Positions 18,476 to 28,231 of a DNA stretch of 64,000 nucleotides are shown piece by piece; positions within the stretch are counted from its first letter, which is position 1; each line of letters opens with the position of its first letter. The translations under genes and the position numbers were made by a program. The notes under the pieces were generated by a model. The model saw nothing but the letters and a program-made list of their open reading frames with translations, was not told the origin of the DNA and did no database searches. This DNA comes from G963668345 sp965226215 (GTDB taxonomy: Bacteria > Acidobacteriota > Terriglobia > Bryobacterales > UBA6623). The stretch lies in contig CBDDCH010000002.1 in assembly GCA_965226215.1 (NCBI GenBank), positions 4,092,001-4,156,000 on the forward strand, written 5' to 3'.

Positions 18476-18680
18476 GCCAGTAGAAGTTCAGTTTTTAGGG
18501 TAGCGGACGGCGTGTGCGGTCGGCAGCCGAGAGGACAATAGGCTAACGGCCGAAAAGATCTAGTGCAACTTCCAAGAGGTCCCGTGCTTGGTCCGAGTGG
18601 CGCTCGAGATCGGCAGCCTTGCTTTGAACGTGGCTGGTCCAAAGGAAAGCCTGGGCAGAGAGCAAATACGCGGCGGTTGC

Positions 18681-19493
18681 CTAATCAAAGAAGAGCGTCG
18701 TCGGATTTACTGTGCCCCAGCGCATGTCCACGTCTTTGGCATGGACTTCGTAGTCAGATCGTGCCCGCTGCACGATGTCCAAGATTGTCCCCGGATCGTC
18801 CTGCATGTGATAGCTGCAGACGGCTAACCTAGGTTTGAATCGCGCTATCGTGTCAACCGCGCCCCTGAGCGCTTGCCGCTCTGCTCCTTCGATGTCCATT
18901 TTGATGAAGTCTACCCGATTAAGTTGGAGGTCTTGGACGATATCATCGAGTGGAAGGACCTCGATACCCTCCACTTTTTCTGCATTCGGGCCGCGAGATG
19001 CAAATACGAAACTGTGTGCCGCCGAATTGCCTTGGTCGATTTGCAGCGATAGCCGGGTTTTGCGATCCCACACGCCCGCTTTGACAACTGTTACTTTGCC
19101 CGCAGCTATCTCTTGAGCGAGGTTTTCCTCGAGGCAGACCAGGTTCTCAGGGTCGGGTTCAATGGCGATCACTCGATCGGCTCCACGTTGAAGAGCGAAG
19201 CGACTAAACAAACCTATGTGCGCACCGCAATCGATGACTGTGTCGCCAGCTTGGATTGCAACGCCCCCGCTCTCGTAGTTGGATTGTGTCAACAGCTCCC
19301 AAACTATTAGCTTGATGATGTTCTCTCCCGGAGCGCTAATCCAGAAATCTCCGAGCGCCGTACCATACAGTTCCAGTTTCCCTTCGCCAAGCGTTTTTTC
19401 TTCTAGCCACTGGACCTCGTCTTCCAACTGAGCAGGAGGCTGGAGTTTGTAGCAACGCGAGAACACGGCACCCCTGACGTTGTCCCAAGACAC
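18681..19493 (-). CDS. FkbM-family SAM-dependent methyltransferase
   Basis: 270 residues. SAM-binding motif VIDCGAHIGLFSRFALQ, acidic loop VIAIEPDPENL, then VDFIKMDIEGAERQALRGA, the FkbM signature (D-I-E-G-A-E). These enzymes usually O-methylate sugars or lipid-linked glycans. It lies next to a truncated glycosyltransferase, which fits loss of a surface-polysaccharide locus. The first ~60 residues are less conserved and the start codon is not certain. Confidence 0.88.
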   Translation of the reverse strand: MSWDNVRGAVFSRCYKLQPPAQLEDEVQWLEEKTLGEGKLELYGTALGDFWISAPGENIIKLIVWELLTQSNYESGGVAIQAGDTVIDCGAHIGLFSRFALQRGADRVIAIEPDPENLVCLEENLAQEIAAGKVTVVKAGVWDRKTRLSLQIDQGNSAAHSFVFASRGPNAEKVEGIEVLPLDDIVQDLQLNRVDFIKMDIEGAERQALRGAVDTIARFKPRLAVCSYHMQDDPGTILDIVQRARSDYEVHAKDVDMRWGTVNPTTLFFD

Positions 19494-19541
19494 ATAAGGG
19501 ATGTCACCCGCCAGCTTGGCGTAGACAACCCTGCCCTTCCA

Positions 19542-20000
19542 TCAAAGTGAGCAACGGTACCCATCCAGGCTGGACCAAAAGAGTCCGGCTGCCAACAGTA
19601 CGGAAATGAAGCCGAGATATTCACCAATCAAGCCCAGAAACAGCATCTGCACGCCGGAGAGAAACACAATGAAGAAGATCAACGCGGTGAAGCCCGCGGG
19701 TGATTCGTTAAGCACTAATCGAGCGTATAGCGCGTAGAGCAAGTAACAGCACGCCACACTCAGCGCTCCCAGTCCAGCAAAGGAGGCCATCCGCAGAGGC
19801 AAGATGGAGAAAGAGAAAATGCCGTCTAAGCCAGGATTTCCGATTTGGCTCCTCTGACGGCACGAGTCTACACCCTCACCCGGCGAAGCGCAACCATTTC
19901 TCCACCCGAAAGAGGCGGCGGCTGAGGCGGGACCGATCGAGCCCCCTTCTTGCCCCTCATGGGGGCTGATCCGCCGCTGCGAAGTCAATTTCGCAGACAC
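19542..20000 (-). pseudogene. C-terminal remnant of a GT2 (dolichyl-phosphate-mannose-synthase-like) glycosyltransferase
   Basis: Only the membrane tail is recognisable: FSFSILPLRMASFAGLGALS, then two hydrophobic helices and GVQMLFLGLIGEYLG, the standard C-terminal end of GT2 polyprenyl-phosphate sugar transferases. The catalytic domain is absent. Residues before about 58 are not family sequence. The final residues after EYLG also look out of frame. The truncation faces the IS1380-type gene starting at 20054, so insertion or deletion by that element is the likely cause. Confidence 0.65.
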
Positions 20001-20053
20001 CCTTCCGAGCTTCCGTCCTCAGTACTCAGGTTTCGCATTCGGCAAGTCGCGTG

Positions 20054-21385
20054 CTACCCGCCCGGCACAGGCAGCGCCCAGATCCTCCGCAGCATGTCGC
20101 CAAACAGGCGCCGGTTCAGATGTCCCTCCGCGAACAAGAGCCAGTAATACCGCGCGTGTTTAATTAGCCGTCCGCCCGTCTTCATCAGCCGGTGCTGCAA
20201 GCTCGTCAGCGACCAGCTCTTGATCCGTTGCGGCAGCCCCAGCCGCCGCCACAAGTTGCCCAGGTTATAGGCCAGCACGCTGAGCTGCAAGCGCACCTCG
20301 TTCGCCCGGAAGCGATGGCACGACAGCCGCGTCCAGTGCGTCGCTTGCTTACCTTCTTTGATCCACTGCTCCGCCGTGCCGCGCTTGTTGTAGAAACGCA
20401 CCACCGACCGGCTTGGCAAGCTCATGTTCGTCACGATAAAACCGACGCGCGCGAATAGCTCGCCCTGGTGGTGCTCGACCTTGGCGACAACTCGTCTGGG
20501 CCCCTTCCAGCTCTCCGCCTGATAGCGAAAGCTCTTGTAGCGCACTAGCGGCTTGCGGCCGGGCCTCCCCGGCGGACGAAACAGGATGTCTTCGATCTCC
20601 AGCTCCAGGCTCTTATTGGCCGGAATGCGGATCGCGTAGTCCGCGCCGCGCTCCTCCAGTGCTTCGTAGATCTCGGGCTTGGCGAAGGCGGCATCGGCGC
20701 GAAAGGTGACCTGTTTGCCTTCGGCCAGTTGGCGCTCGATCTCCGGCAACAATAGCTCATCCCAGTCCTCGGCGCTGTGCACGTTGCCGGGACGCAGCTT
20801 GGCAGCGAGGCAATCACCATGACCGTTGAACAAAAGCAACGGGTGGTAGCAGACCGACTCGAAGTGTCCGTTGTAGGCACTGCCTTCCTGTTGGCCATGG
20901 ACCGGACTCTCGGTGGAGTCCATGTCCAGAACGACCCGCTCGGAGTCGTCGAACGCCTCCGCTTGCCCGACCAGCTCTCGGTTCAGCGCCATCAGCCCCA
21001 GCAGGTTCTCTTCGCTCGCCAGCATCTCCGTCTCGAAGCCGTGCAGCGTCGAGGTCAAGGCCGCACCGCGATCCCAGATCTTCTGCGAGCCGATCAAGCG
21101 AAACGTCGGGTCAGCCGACACTCGGACGGCGTCGTTGACGTCCTCGTAGCCTGCCAAGCGGCTGTAGACCGACTGCCGCAACAGATCAGCGAACGTGAAC
21201 TGCTTGTTTGTGCCTTGCCGGGAGTCGGTGAGATGCTCGCCGATCAGTTTCCCGAGTCCGAGTCGCTCGTCCAACTCCCGAACCAGGATCAAGCCACCGT
21301 CGGAAGTGACGTGCGATCCCTGGAAATCGACTTTCTACGAGCCGTTGAAACTTAGCTGGAATGGCTTGGTTTGTTTTTCACCCAT
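20054..21385 (-). pseudogene. IS1380-family transposase with an in-frame amber codon
   Basis: From ATG 21385 the frame reads MGEKQTKPFQLSFNGS, then TAG (21337-21335), then KVDFQGSHVTSDGGLILVRE and on without a break to 20054. The 412-residue part after the stop has the IS1380 DDE core: VLDMDSTESPVHG, FRADAAFAKPEIYEAL and FYNKRGTAEQWIKEGK. Family N-termini normally run straight through the stop position; TTG to TAG (Leu to amber) would explain it. Translation from an internal start could still give a protein lacking about 35 residues. I could not define the element ends. Confidence 0.85.
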
Positions 21386-21426
21386 TGGGTGTTGGCCTCC
21401 ATGGCGTCCTCATCGGGCTCTAGCCC

Positions 21427-21651
21427 CTATGAATAAAGACGCTCAAGGCCGCCGGAAGGTCGAGAGGTCTGAATCAAATTGGAAATGCGGGTGAAGACAA
21501 GGGGGCCGCGCTGTCTGCCCGTCAAGAGCATCCCTGCAGCGGCAACGATTGCCACAATCAACGGAGTGTCGTGCCATCGCAGGATCAACCCAACGGCGCC
21601 AGCCAGCACCATCAGACCCATCGCCACCTGTCTCCAGCGCTCGACTGTCAT
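21427..21651 (-). CDS. Small two-helix membrane protein (DUF2892-like), possibly truncated
   Basis: 74 residues with GGAGG four bases before the ATG. VERWRQVAMGLMVLAGAVGL and PLIVAIVAAAGMLLTG are two hydrophobic segments. The VER-x-x-R-x-x-x-G-x-x-x-L beginning resembles the inner-membrane DUF2892/YgaP-type tail. The last ~25 residues look unrelated and lie next to the IS1380-type gene, so the native C-terminus may have been lost. Confidence 0.4.
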   Translation of the reverse strand: MTVERWRQVAMGLMVLAGAVGLILRWHDTPLIVAIVAAAGMLLTGRQRGPLVFTRISNLIQTSRPSGGLERLYS

Positions 21652-21977
21652 AGACCTCCAATCCTAACTCTTGCACTCTGTGAAGGTCCTAGAGCGTTTG
21701 TCCTAGTTCCTCCTGCCGTTTTCCCGGGCAGGGAGAACTTCGCACCGGAATCGCGCTCGGCTTATGCTAACTCTGGCCTTCCATCCCTTCCTTCTCCCTC
21801 ACAGGCCGCGCGTCGCCTTAGTCCGGATAGTTGGCCACGCCGCAGACCTTCTGGCGGTTTCTGAGGCGGATATCGAATGCCCAGTACGGCTCGCCAGTGC
21901 CGCCTTTTATTGACTTTCCAACCGAGTGTGTGCGATCGTTTCCTATTCGTTTGGGGGCAGCCCCGGACGCCGGCTCC

Positions 21978-22766
21978 ATGACGGACGGCAGGACCCTGCA
22001 GTTAAATCTGGAAAGCACCCTGGATAGCGTTGAAGCCACCGAGTTGATTGTCCAGCAATTGGCGCGGCGCCGGGGGTTTTCCGAGCAAGATGTGGAGCAG
22101 TTTATGATCGCTATCCGAGAGACGATGGCCAACGCGATTAGCCACGGGAACGGATACAGTCGCGAGAAATCCGTCTACTTTGGGGTGGTCGCCGACTCCA
22201 CGCAATTCAAAGTCACAGTCCGTGATCAGGGGCTTGGTTTCGACCCCGAGGAAGTTCCCGACCCTACCGCGGGGGACAATCTCTTACGGACTTCCGGTCG
22301 TGGGCTTCTGCTGATGCGGTCGTTCGTCGATGAACTTTCCATCCGTCGCGCAGATCCCGCGGGCACTGAAGTTGTTTTAATCAAGTATTCGCCCAAACCT
22401 ACAAGCCACAAGGAGGAGGACGTGAGCTTAGCTACCAATATTCGTGAGGTCGATGGTGTGTCAATCGTAGATCTGAGCGGTCGTATTACGCTGGGAGAAG
22501 CCTCGGGGCAACTCCGCGAAACTGTGCGCGAGTTGCTGGGAAAAGGTCAAAAAAAGATCGTGTTGAACCTTGGAGATGTCAGCTACATCGACAGCTCCGG
22601 ATTAGGCGAACTGGTTTCTAGCTACACTACCGCTGCCAACCAGGGCGCGAAAGTGAAACTGCTGAACGTGCAGAAAAAGGTTGACGATCTACTGCAAATC
22701 ACCAAGCTCTACACGGTGTTTGACAGTTTCAACGACGAAGTAGCGGCGGTTCTGAGCTTTTCCTAG
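21978..22766 (+). CDS. RsbW-like anti-sigma serine kinase fused to an RsbV-like STAS domain
   Basis: From ATG 21978 (MTDGRTLQLNLESTLDSVEA) residues 1-145 form a GHKL ATPase of the RsbW/SpoIIAB type: N box FMIAIRETMANAISHGNGY, G1 box VRDQGLGFDPEEVPDP and G2 box SGRGLLLMRSF. The same frame, with no stop, continues into a STAS anti-anti-sigma domain with VSYIDSSGLGELV, which has the phosphorylatable Ser. The two partners are normally separate proteins. At the junction AAGGAGGAGGAC precedes an in-frame GTG (22422), so STAS may also be made alone. The open frame extends upstream to 21831, but that part is not family-like. Confidence 0.85.
   Translation: MTDGRTLQLNLESTLDSVEATELIVQQLARRRGFSEQDVEQFMIAIRETMANAISHGNGYSREKSVYFGVVADSTQFKVTVRDQGLGFDPEEVPDPTAGDNLLRTSGRGLLLMRSFVDELSIRRADPAGTEVVLIKYSPKPTSHKEEDVSLATNIREVDGVSIVDLSGRITLGEASGQLRETVRELLGKGQKKIVLNLGDVSYIDSSGLGELVSSYTTAANQGAKVKLLNVQKKVDDLLQITKLYTVFDSFNDEVAAVLSFS
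22422..22766 (+). CDS. STAS-domain anti-anti-sigma factor (internal start within the fusion)
   Basis: 114 residues if translated from GTG 22422, which follows AAGGAGGAGGA by one base. Typical free RsbV length. LATNIREVDGVSIVDLSGRI is a normal STAS N-terminus, and DVSYIDSSGLGEL holds the Ser that the kinase would phosphorylate. It shares frame and stop with the longer fusion. Whether fusion, free STAS or both are made cannot be told from sequence. Confidence 0.6.
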   Translation: MSLATNIREVDGVSIVDLSGRITLGEASGQLRETVRELLGKGQKKIVLNLGDVSYIDSSGLGELVSSYTTAANQGAKVKLLNVQKKVDDLLQITKLYTVFDSFNDEVAAVLSFS

Positions 22767-22843
22767 CTTGTCATCCGACCGCAGCGTCTTTTCCGGAGGA
22801 GCGACTTGCTGTCGTCCCGCGGGGGCAATGCCGGCCCGAGGAT

Positions 22844-23440
22844 TTAGAACAGCAACGAAAAGCCCACCGAGTATTCGACATTGTGCAGGCTGCCGGAGCT
22901 GTCCGGAAGGCCGAACGGCTTGCCGGTAACATGGTCTCTGACGTCAAACCGAATCCCGTACCGTTCGCTGAGTTTGAACTTCAGGACTCCTCCGATATTG
23001 ACGCCGGGTTTGGTGGTCCCGGCTCCTGAAAACGACGAAACGCCCGGCGGAAAGAAGGTCGAAAAACCCGCTCCGGCTGTTATGAACGGTCGCACGGCGG
23101 TGCCTTGCGGTGTGGCATGCACGACAAAGTTGTAGTAGAAATTCTGGATTGTCATGCCACCCGAGTCCACGCCTCCAATTTGTAATCCGCCGTGCTGAAA
23201 GGCGTAGCTCAGCTCGTGGCCCAGGAACTCCCAACTGTTGATGGCCAGGCGAGATCCGATACGTATCCCATTGTCCAGCGAGAACTCGTCGAGAGCCGCG
23301 CCGGACGGGCCGCCCAGCCTGCCAATGTTCGAGTCCGTAAACGCCGACCACCCCACGGTCACACCGGCCTCCGCGGTTTGACCCCAAGCGGAAGTGGCGG
23401 CTACTATCCCAACGAAGACGATTAGAATCGGGCGCTGCAC
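22844..23440 (-). CDS. Outer-membrane beta-barrel protein
   Basis: About 198 residues from GTG 23440, preceded by GGGGAGG at a good distance. The frame stays open to 23485. A signal peptide (QRPILIVFVGIVAATSAWGQ) is followed by alternating strands: GVTVGWSAFTDSNIG, GIRIGSRLAINSWEFLGHEL, IQNFYYNFVVHA and RPFITAGAGFSTFF. It ends VEYSVGFSLLF, a typical C-terminal beta-strand with terminal Phe for BAM recognition. OmpA-like/opacity-type 8-stranded barrel by appearance. Role unknown; no operon partner. Confidence 0.75.
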   Translation of the reverse strand: MQRPILIVFVGIVAATSAWGQTAEAGVTVGWSAFTDSNIGRLGGPSGAALDEFSLDNGIRIGSRLAINSWEFLGHELSYAFQHGGLQIGGVDSGGMTIQNFYYNFVVHATPQGTAVRPFITAGAGFSTFFPPGVSSFSGAGTTKPGVNIGGVLKFKLSERYGIRFDVRDHVTGKPFGLPDSSGSLHNVEYSVGFSLLF

Positions 23441-23902
23441 GGAACCTCCCCTCAACAACTTCGAACGATTGCTCCTCATGGCCATTGGAGAATCAAAGCT
23501 GACGTCTCTAGCCAGTAAGGCATCTGGTTTTCAGAGGACCCTTCCATTCGATCGACGGCGATTGGCTTGCCTTGGTTACGCTGCTAGCGTGTTCCGGAGC
23601 GGTCTGGCCGGTCACAGAGTGTTTCGGAAATGCCGGAACGCACCCGGACGAGCTGGAACCAAAACGGAGGGATTCGGAACTAGTAAAGCAGAGCCGTGCC
23701 CGTCAGGCGCGGGCCCGCAGGCTAACGCCCGCGGCTCCGACCGGCAATTCGGATCTTCTGTCACTTTTGGCAAGGATTCGACTCGGTAGGTACCAACCTG
23801 TGTGGAACAATATCTTGGCCAATCGCGTTTCCACGGCTTTGTGAAGCGAGAGTCCGCATCAGCGCCGTCTTGGGCTCGAGATCAAGCGGATTCGGACTTT
23901 AG
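23441..23902. other. Intergenic, no gene recognised
   Basis: GC-rich, with open frames in several phases but no ribosome-binding site or family sequence. Contains CCCGTCAGGCGCGGGC and similar GC-rich snippets around 23700, possibly a decayed palindromic repeat. Confidence 0.35.
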
Positions 23903-24079
23903 CTAGTGCTTGGTTGCAAAAGTTCGCGTATTGAAAAGCCCTTTCCCGAAGCATCATACGGTCGTCCGTCTGGCCCGGAAGTGGTTTGTTCACAGGGCCT
24001 TCCGAGCCGCGACCGTGAGGGAGCGGTCCAGCGATTGCCGGCCTATAAACGATCGTGAACTGATGCAACCAAGCACTAG
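23903..24079. repeat. MITE-like element, copy A (177 bp)
   Basis: Ends CTAGTGCTTGGTTGCA and TGCAACCAAGCACTAG are inverted repeats, extending to GTTC/GAAC with two mismatched bases. A second copy lies at 41699-41876 with about 95% identity by eye and a partial inverted copy at 50156-50262. No coding capacity. The CTAG ends could be a target-site duplication. A transposase able to move it is not in the window. Confidence 0.8.
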
Positions 24080-24211
24080 GCGCATACGCTCTTCCGGTAA
24101 AGTCTCTGCTGGCGACTTCGCGGTCCGGGGTCCGGTCGAAATCCCTGCTTGTGGGACAGGCATGTCCTTGTGGCATAATCGCTGCAGGGGTTCAGGTCCG
24201 AGGGAGACGGT

Positions 24212-24868
24212 ATGAAAAGTAGTCTTGCGGTTGCGAGTTTGCTTGTAGCCGCGGGGTCGGCGGGAGCCGCGGAGGCCGGATGGGTCCACTCCAAGACGGA
24301 CGACGCCGAGTTCCGTGCACGATTGGTTCTCGACCGTGACGAGATTAAAAGCCTGCTGGGTAACGACTTGGACGGAGACTATATCTTAGTGCAACTGAAC
24401 ATTCGGCCGCTTTACAACTACCGTCTGGTTCTCGAACGGGATGATTTTACTCTGCGCTCTCGGAGAGACAATGAGCGGTCTAGGGGGATGTCGCCGGACG
24501 AAATCGCCGGGGAGTCTGTCCTTGTGCTGGGAAGGCGTCGAGCCGGCGTGGGCGGTGTCTTCGAGGAGTCACAAGGCCCCGTGATTCCAGGGAATCCCGG
24601 TACGGATAACAGACCCCGCCGGCTTCCTTCAACAAACTCATCGATTGGTTCGAGTTTGTCGGCATCTGGGTCCACAGAAGTGAGCCGCGCCGAGCGCCGT
24701 CAGACTCCCTTGCTCGAACGCCTCGCGGAATTGGAGCTCCCGATACAAGAAACCCGCGCTCCAGTGCGAGGATACCTCTATTTCCAGGTCAGCGCGAAAC
24801 AAAAGAAGAAACACATCCGTCTTATGTATGACGGTCCGGCCGGCGAGTTCACGATGCGGTTCGATTAG
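24212..24868 (+). CDS. Exported protein of unknown function
   Basis: 218 residues. Signal peptide MKSSLAVASLLVAAGSAGAAEA. A compact N-terminal region (EFRARLVLDRDEIKSLLG, DYILVQLNIRPLYNYRLVLE, RDDFTLRSRRDNERS) is followed by a low-complexity Pro/Ser linker (about 115-160) and a C-terminal beta-rich part (RGYLYFQVSAKQKKKHIRL). GGGAGA lies just before the ATG. I do not recognise the family. Probably periplasmic or surface-associated. No obvious neighbour relationship with bamA downstream. Confidence 0.7.
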   Translation: MKSSLAVASLLVAAGSAGAAEAGWVHSKTDDAEFRARLVLDRDEIKSLLGNDLDGDYILVQLNIRPLYNYRLVLERDDFTLRSRRDNERSRGMSPDEIAGESVLVLGRRRAGVGGVFEESQGPVIPGNPGTDNRPRRLPSTNSSIGSSLSASGSTEVSRAERRQTPLLERLAELELPIQETRAPVRGYLYFQVSAKQKKKHIRLMYDGPAGEFTMRFD

Positions 24869-25146
24869 CCGGCTGGAGGGCAATTGCGACTGCGGCACGC
24901 GTCCTCTGCCCACGGCTAGAAACATCGCCGATAGAGAATGAGTGTGTGAAACCTCGGCTGGGATCGTGGGCAAATCGCTCTCCCCAGAGCTAGAGTTTAT
25001 CGCTGCAAGTTCTTGAGTCTCGCGATCATCCGCTAAAATAGGCGTTTGCGCTTCATGGGACGGACAACACCCAAGGTTGAAACCGCACCAGATGGGTGTG
25101 CGTATCTTACCCCAGATACGCGACAAGGAAAGGACTTAGACAAAGT

Positions 25147-28100
25147 ATGCTCGGACGCCGGCTGCGGCGCCTGAAAATCGTGGCTTCGGTCTTGCTTCTG
25201 CTGGTTATTCCTGTTCTGTCGGCCGTCGTGGTCGCGGCGGATAACCCCGCGGAGGATTCGGCCACCGCGCAGTTTCTGCAGGCTCGCTCGATTGCCCCCG
25301 TTGATTTTTCCTCCGACGGCAATCGGACGCCGGCGGAGCCTTTGCTCGTAGCCCAGCAGAAGAAGCCCCCCTCTCCTTTCGAAGAAGTCCCCGAGGAGCA
25401 GACGCCTCAGAGAAAACCACCGTCGCCTTTTGAAGACGTCGAGGAAGAAGCCGAGGAGGCTGCACCCACTCGACGGGGCCCGCTGCTCGATGTCATCGAG
25501 TCGATCCAGTTCCGGGGAACGCGGCGCATTCCCCGCGACAGCCTGCTCGCTCGCATCTTTACGAAAGCAGGCGATGTGTACGACGAAGCGAACCTGCGGC
25601 GCGATTTCATGGTGCTCTGGAACAGCGGTTACTTCGACGACTTGCGCCTGGAAGTGGAAGACGGCGACCGCGGGAAAATCGTTCGCTTCATTGTCGTCGA
25701 GCGGCGCGTCGTACGAACGATTCGATACGAAGGCAACAAGTCCGCTACGGTTTCCGACATCCTCGAACGCTTCAAGGAAAGAAAGGTAGGCCTCAGCGTC
25801 GAGAGCCGCTACGATCCCACTAGGGTGCAGCGGGCCGTTATTGTGCTTCGTGAGCTGCTGGGCGAGCGCGGGCGCCAGTATGCCAAAGTTACGCCGGACG
25901 TCCGCCAGATCCCTCCCTCATCGATCGAGATCGTCTTCAACATCGAAGAAGGTCCCAAAGTCAAGGTCGGCAAGCTCAACTTCGAAGGCAATCAAGTGAT
26001 GTCGGCCAAGGCACTGCGTGGCAGCATGAAGAACTTGCGGCCCATGGGCCTGCCGCACAGTTTCATCCTCGAGAAGATGTTCAAAAAGACGTTCGACATT
26101 CGCAAGCTCGAAGAAGACAAAGAACGGGTCCGAAACGCGTACCAAATGAAGGGTCACTTCAAAGCGGCCGTTCTCAATCACGACCTGAACGTCCGTGACC
26201 AGAAGGGAAGACGCATCTTCCCCATCCCCTTGCTGTGGAAGAAGAAGGCGAAGCTGGCGGATGTAAAACTCTTCCTCGAAGAAGGTGACCGCTATTACCG
26301 GGGGAAGCTCAGCTTCACCGATGTCAAACTGTTTCGTACCCCCGAGGCCGTACTTGGTCCCGTCTTCCAAATGGAGGAGAACTCGGTCTTCGACATCGAA
26401 AAACTCCGCAAGGGCTTGGAGAATCTCAAGAAACTCTACGGAGAGTTCGGCTACATCGATTTCGTGGCGGAGCCGAATTTCGAGTTTCGAGACGACGAAG
26501 ACCCGCCCAAGATCGACCTCAACTTCATCGCTGACGAGGGAAAGCAGTTCTTCGTACGCCGGATCAACTTCAGCGGCAATACGACAACGCGAGACAAGGT
26601 CATCCGTCGCGAGATCATGCTCGACGAAGGAGACATGTTCAACACTCGCCTTTGGGACTTGAGCATGCTGCGGCTCAATCAGTTGGGGTATTTCGAGCCT
26701 ATTAAGGAAGAGGAAGGAACCGACATCCGACGGGATACCCGCCAAGGCCTGGTCGATCTGACGCTCAACGTCAAGGAAAGAGGCCGCAACACGGTTAGCT
26801 TGAACGGCGGTGTTTCCGGATTCGCCGGCAGTTTCATCGGCTTCGGTTACTCGACGAATAATTTTCTCGGGCTGGGCGAGAGGCTGGGATTCGAAGCACA
26901 GCTGGGTAGCCGCGAACGAGTCCTGTTGTTCAGCTTCACCGAGCCTTATCTGTTCAATCGTCCCATTCAGGCCGGCTTCACGGTGTTTAGCCGCCGCTTC
27001 AGTTTCAACCAGGCGAGGGAAGCCTCTATCTTCAGCGGCGCCAATCTGATTCCCTTGTTCAACGCGTTGGGCCGAGACAACATCCTCGACTACCGCCAGA
27101 ACAGCACGGGGTTTAACACCTTCGCCAGCTATCCGCTCAGAAAGCTCAGCTTTACACGCCTGAGTGTCAGCTACGGTTTCCAGAAGACCAGATTGACGAC
27201 CTTCAGCCGGTCGGCGGAGAATCTGTTTACGTTCCTCAACTTCGAGGGCGTTGACGGTCCGAACTCGCTCGAGGGCATCACGACCAGCGAAATCACTCCG
27301 GGCATCTTCTATAACACGGTCAACCACCCGATTACCCCCTCGGCCGGGAAGAGTCTGTTTGCCAACGTCGCCGTTGCGGGATTCGGCGGCAATACTCGTT
27401 TCATGCAGCCGACCGCCGAGGCCAAATACTTCAAAAAGGTGTCCGCGCGTGGCAATGTAATCGGCATGCGACTGCTGTTTTCGTTCCTCACAGGATACGG
27501 TGGCAGAGTGCCGCCGCCGTTCCGGCGATCCTTCATGGGAGGGGAAAACGACATCCGCGGCTTCGAGATTTTTTCCATCGTTCCGATGGCGTGGATCCCC
27601 GATACAGCGACAGTTCCCGTCCTCAACGGCGATGGGACGCTTCGGCAGCAGATCGTGATTCGCGAGGGCATCGAGCAACTGGTGCCCGTGACCCAGACAG
27701 TACCCATCTTCCGGCTCAATTTCCCGGGCGGCGACACCCGCATGGTCTACAACCTGGAATACCGCATCCCCTTATTCGGGCCCGTGACCGTGGCGCCGTT
27801 TTTCGATATTGGTTTCAACAAGATTCTGTTGAAGAATCAGGTCAGACTGAATGCGGGACGCGTGGCCGAGTTGAATGCCCAGTTCCCGCAGGTCGGTTTT
27901 GAGCGTCGCATCCGGATCATTCCCGAGACACAGAAGATGCGGGCTTCGACCGGCGTCGAGTTGCAGGTGATGATGCCGGTCGTGAACGCGCCTTTTCGGT
28001 TTTACTGGGCCTACAACCCGCTGCGGGTCAACACGTTCCTACGGACCCCCATTGTGGCGGATCGCTCGTCGTTTCCCAATGCTCAATCGTTCCTCGCCGG

Positions 28101-28179
28101 GATTCAACCCTTCGGACGAATACTGCCGTTCTTTGAGAAGGCCAGGACTGTCCGATTCACGATCAGCCGCACGTTCTAG
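25147..28179 (+). CDS. bamA: BamA-type outer-membrane protein assembly factor
   Basis: 1010 residues from ATG 25147; an in-frame GTG-containing extension reaches 25096. A signal anchor (ASVLLLLVIPVLSAVVVAA) and a Pro/Glu-rich spacer with two KPPSPFE repeats are followed by five POTRA-like domains (IESIQFRGTRRIPRDSL, KVGKLNFEGNQVMSAKAL, KLSFTDVKLFRTPEAV, VRRINFSGNTTTRDKVIRRE). A 16-strand barrel closes the protein, with LFSFTEPYLFNRP and SFMGGENDIRGFE (the conserved R-G-F of strand L6). It ends VRFTISRTF. Inserts outer-membrane proteins. Longer than typical BamA because of the spacer and loops. skp follows after 52 bp. Confidence 0.93.
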   Translation: MLGRRLRRLKIVASVLLLLVIPVLSAVVVAADNPAEDSATAQFLQARSIAPVDFSSDGNRTPAEPLLVAQQKKPPSPFEEVPEEQTPQRKPPSPFEDVEEEAEEAAPTRRGPLLDVIESIQFRGTRRIPRDSLLARIFTKAGDVYDEANLRRDFMVLWNSGYFDDLRLEVEDGDRGKIVRFIVVERRVVRTIRYEGNKSATVSDILERFKERKVGLSVESRYDPTRVQRAVIVLRELLGERGRQYAKVTPDVRQIPPSSIEIVFNIEEGPKVKVGKLNFEGNQVMSAKALRGSMKNLRPMGLPHSFILEKMFKKTFDIRKLEEDKERVRNAYQMKGHFKAAVLNHDLNVRDQKGRRIFPIPLLWKKKAKLADVKLFLEEGDRYYRGKLSFTDVKLFRTPEAVLGPVFQMEENSVFDIEKLRKGLENLKKLYGEFGYIDFVAEPNFEFRDDEDPPKIDLNFIADEGKQFFVRRINFSGNTTTRDKVIRREIMLDEGDMFNTRLWDLSMLRLNQLGYFEPIKEEEGTDIRRDTRQGLVDLTLNVKERGRNTVSLNGGVSGFAGSFIGFGYSTNNFLGLGERLGFEAQLGSRERVLLFSFTEPYLFNRPIQAGFTVFSRRFSFNQAREASIFSGANLIPLFNALGRDNILDYRQNSTGFNTFASYPLRKLSFTRLSVSYGFQKTRLTTFSRSAENLFTFLNFEGVDGPNSLEGITTSEITPGIFYNTVNHPITPSAGKSLFANVAVAGFGGNTRFMQPTAEAKYFKKVSARGNVIGMRLLFSFLTGYGGRVPPPFRRSFMGGENDIRGFEIFSIVPMAWIPDTATVPVLNGDGTLRQQIVIREGIEQLVPVTQTVPIFRLNFPGGDTRMVYNLEYRIPLFGPVTVAPFFDIGFNKILLKNQVRLNAGRVAELNAQFPQVGFERRIRIIPETQKMRASTGVELQVMMPVVNAPFRFYWAYNPLRVNTFLRTPIVADRSSFPNAQSFLAGIQPFGRILPFFEKARTVRFTISRTF

Positions 28180-28231
28180 AAAAGGGCTTGTGTTAGACTG
28201 AGGGGGATTTCACGACTCTCCTGAGGTTCCT

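Noticed and set aside
25918..27678. 586-codon open frame antisense to bamA
   Set aside because: It is the mirror of a strongly conserved bamA coding frame in GC-rich DNA; no ribosome-binding site or family features.
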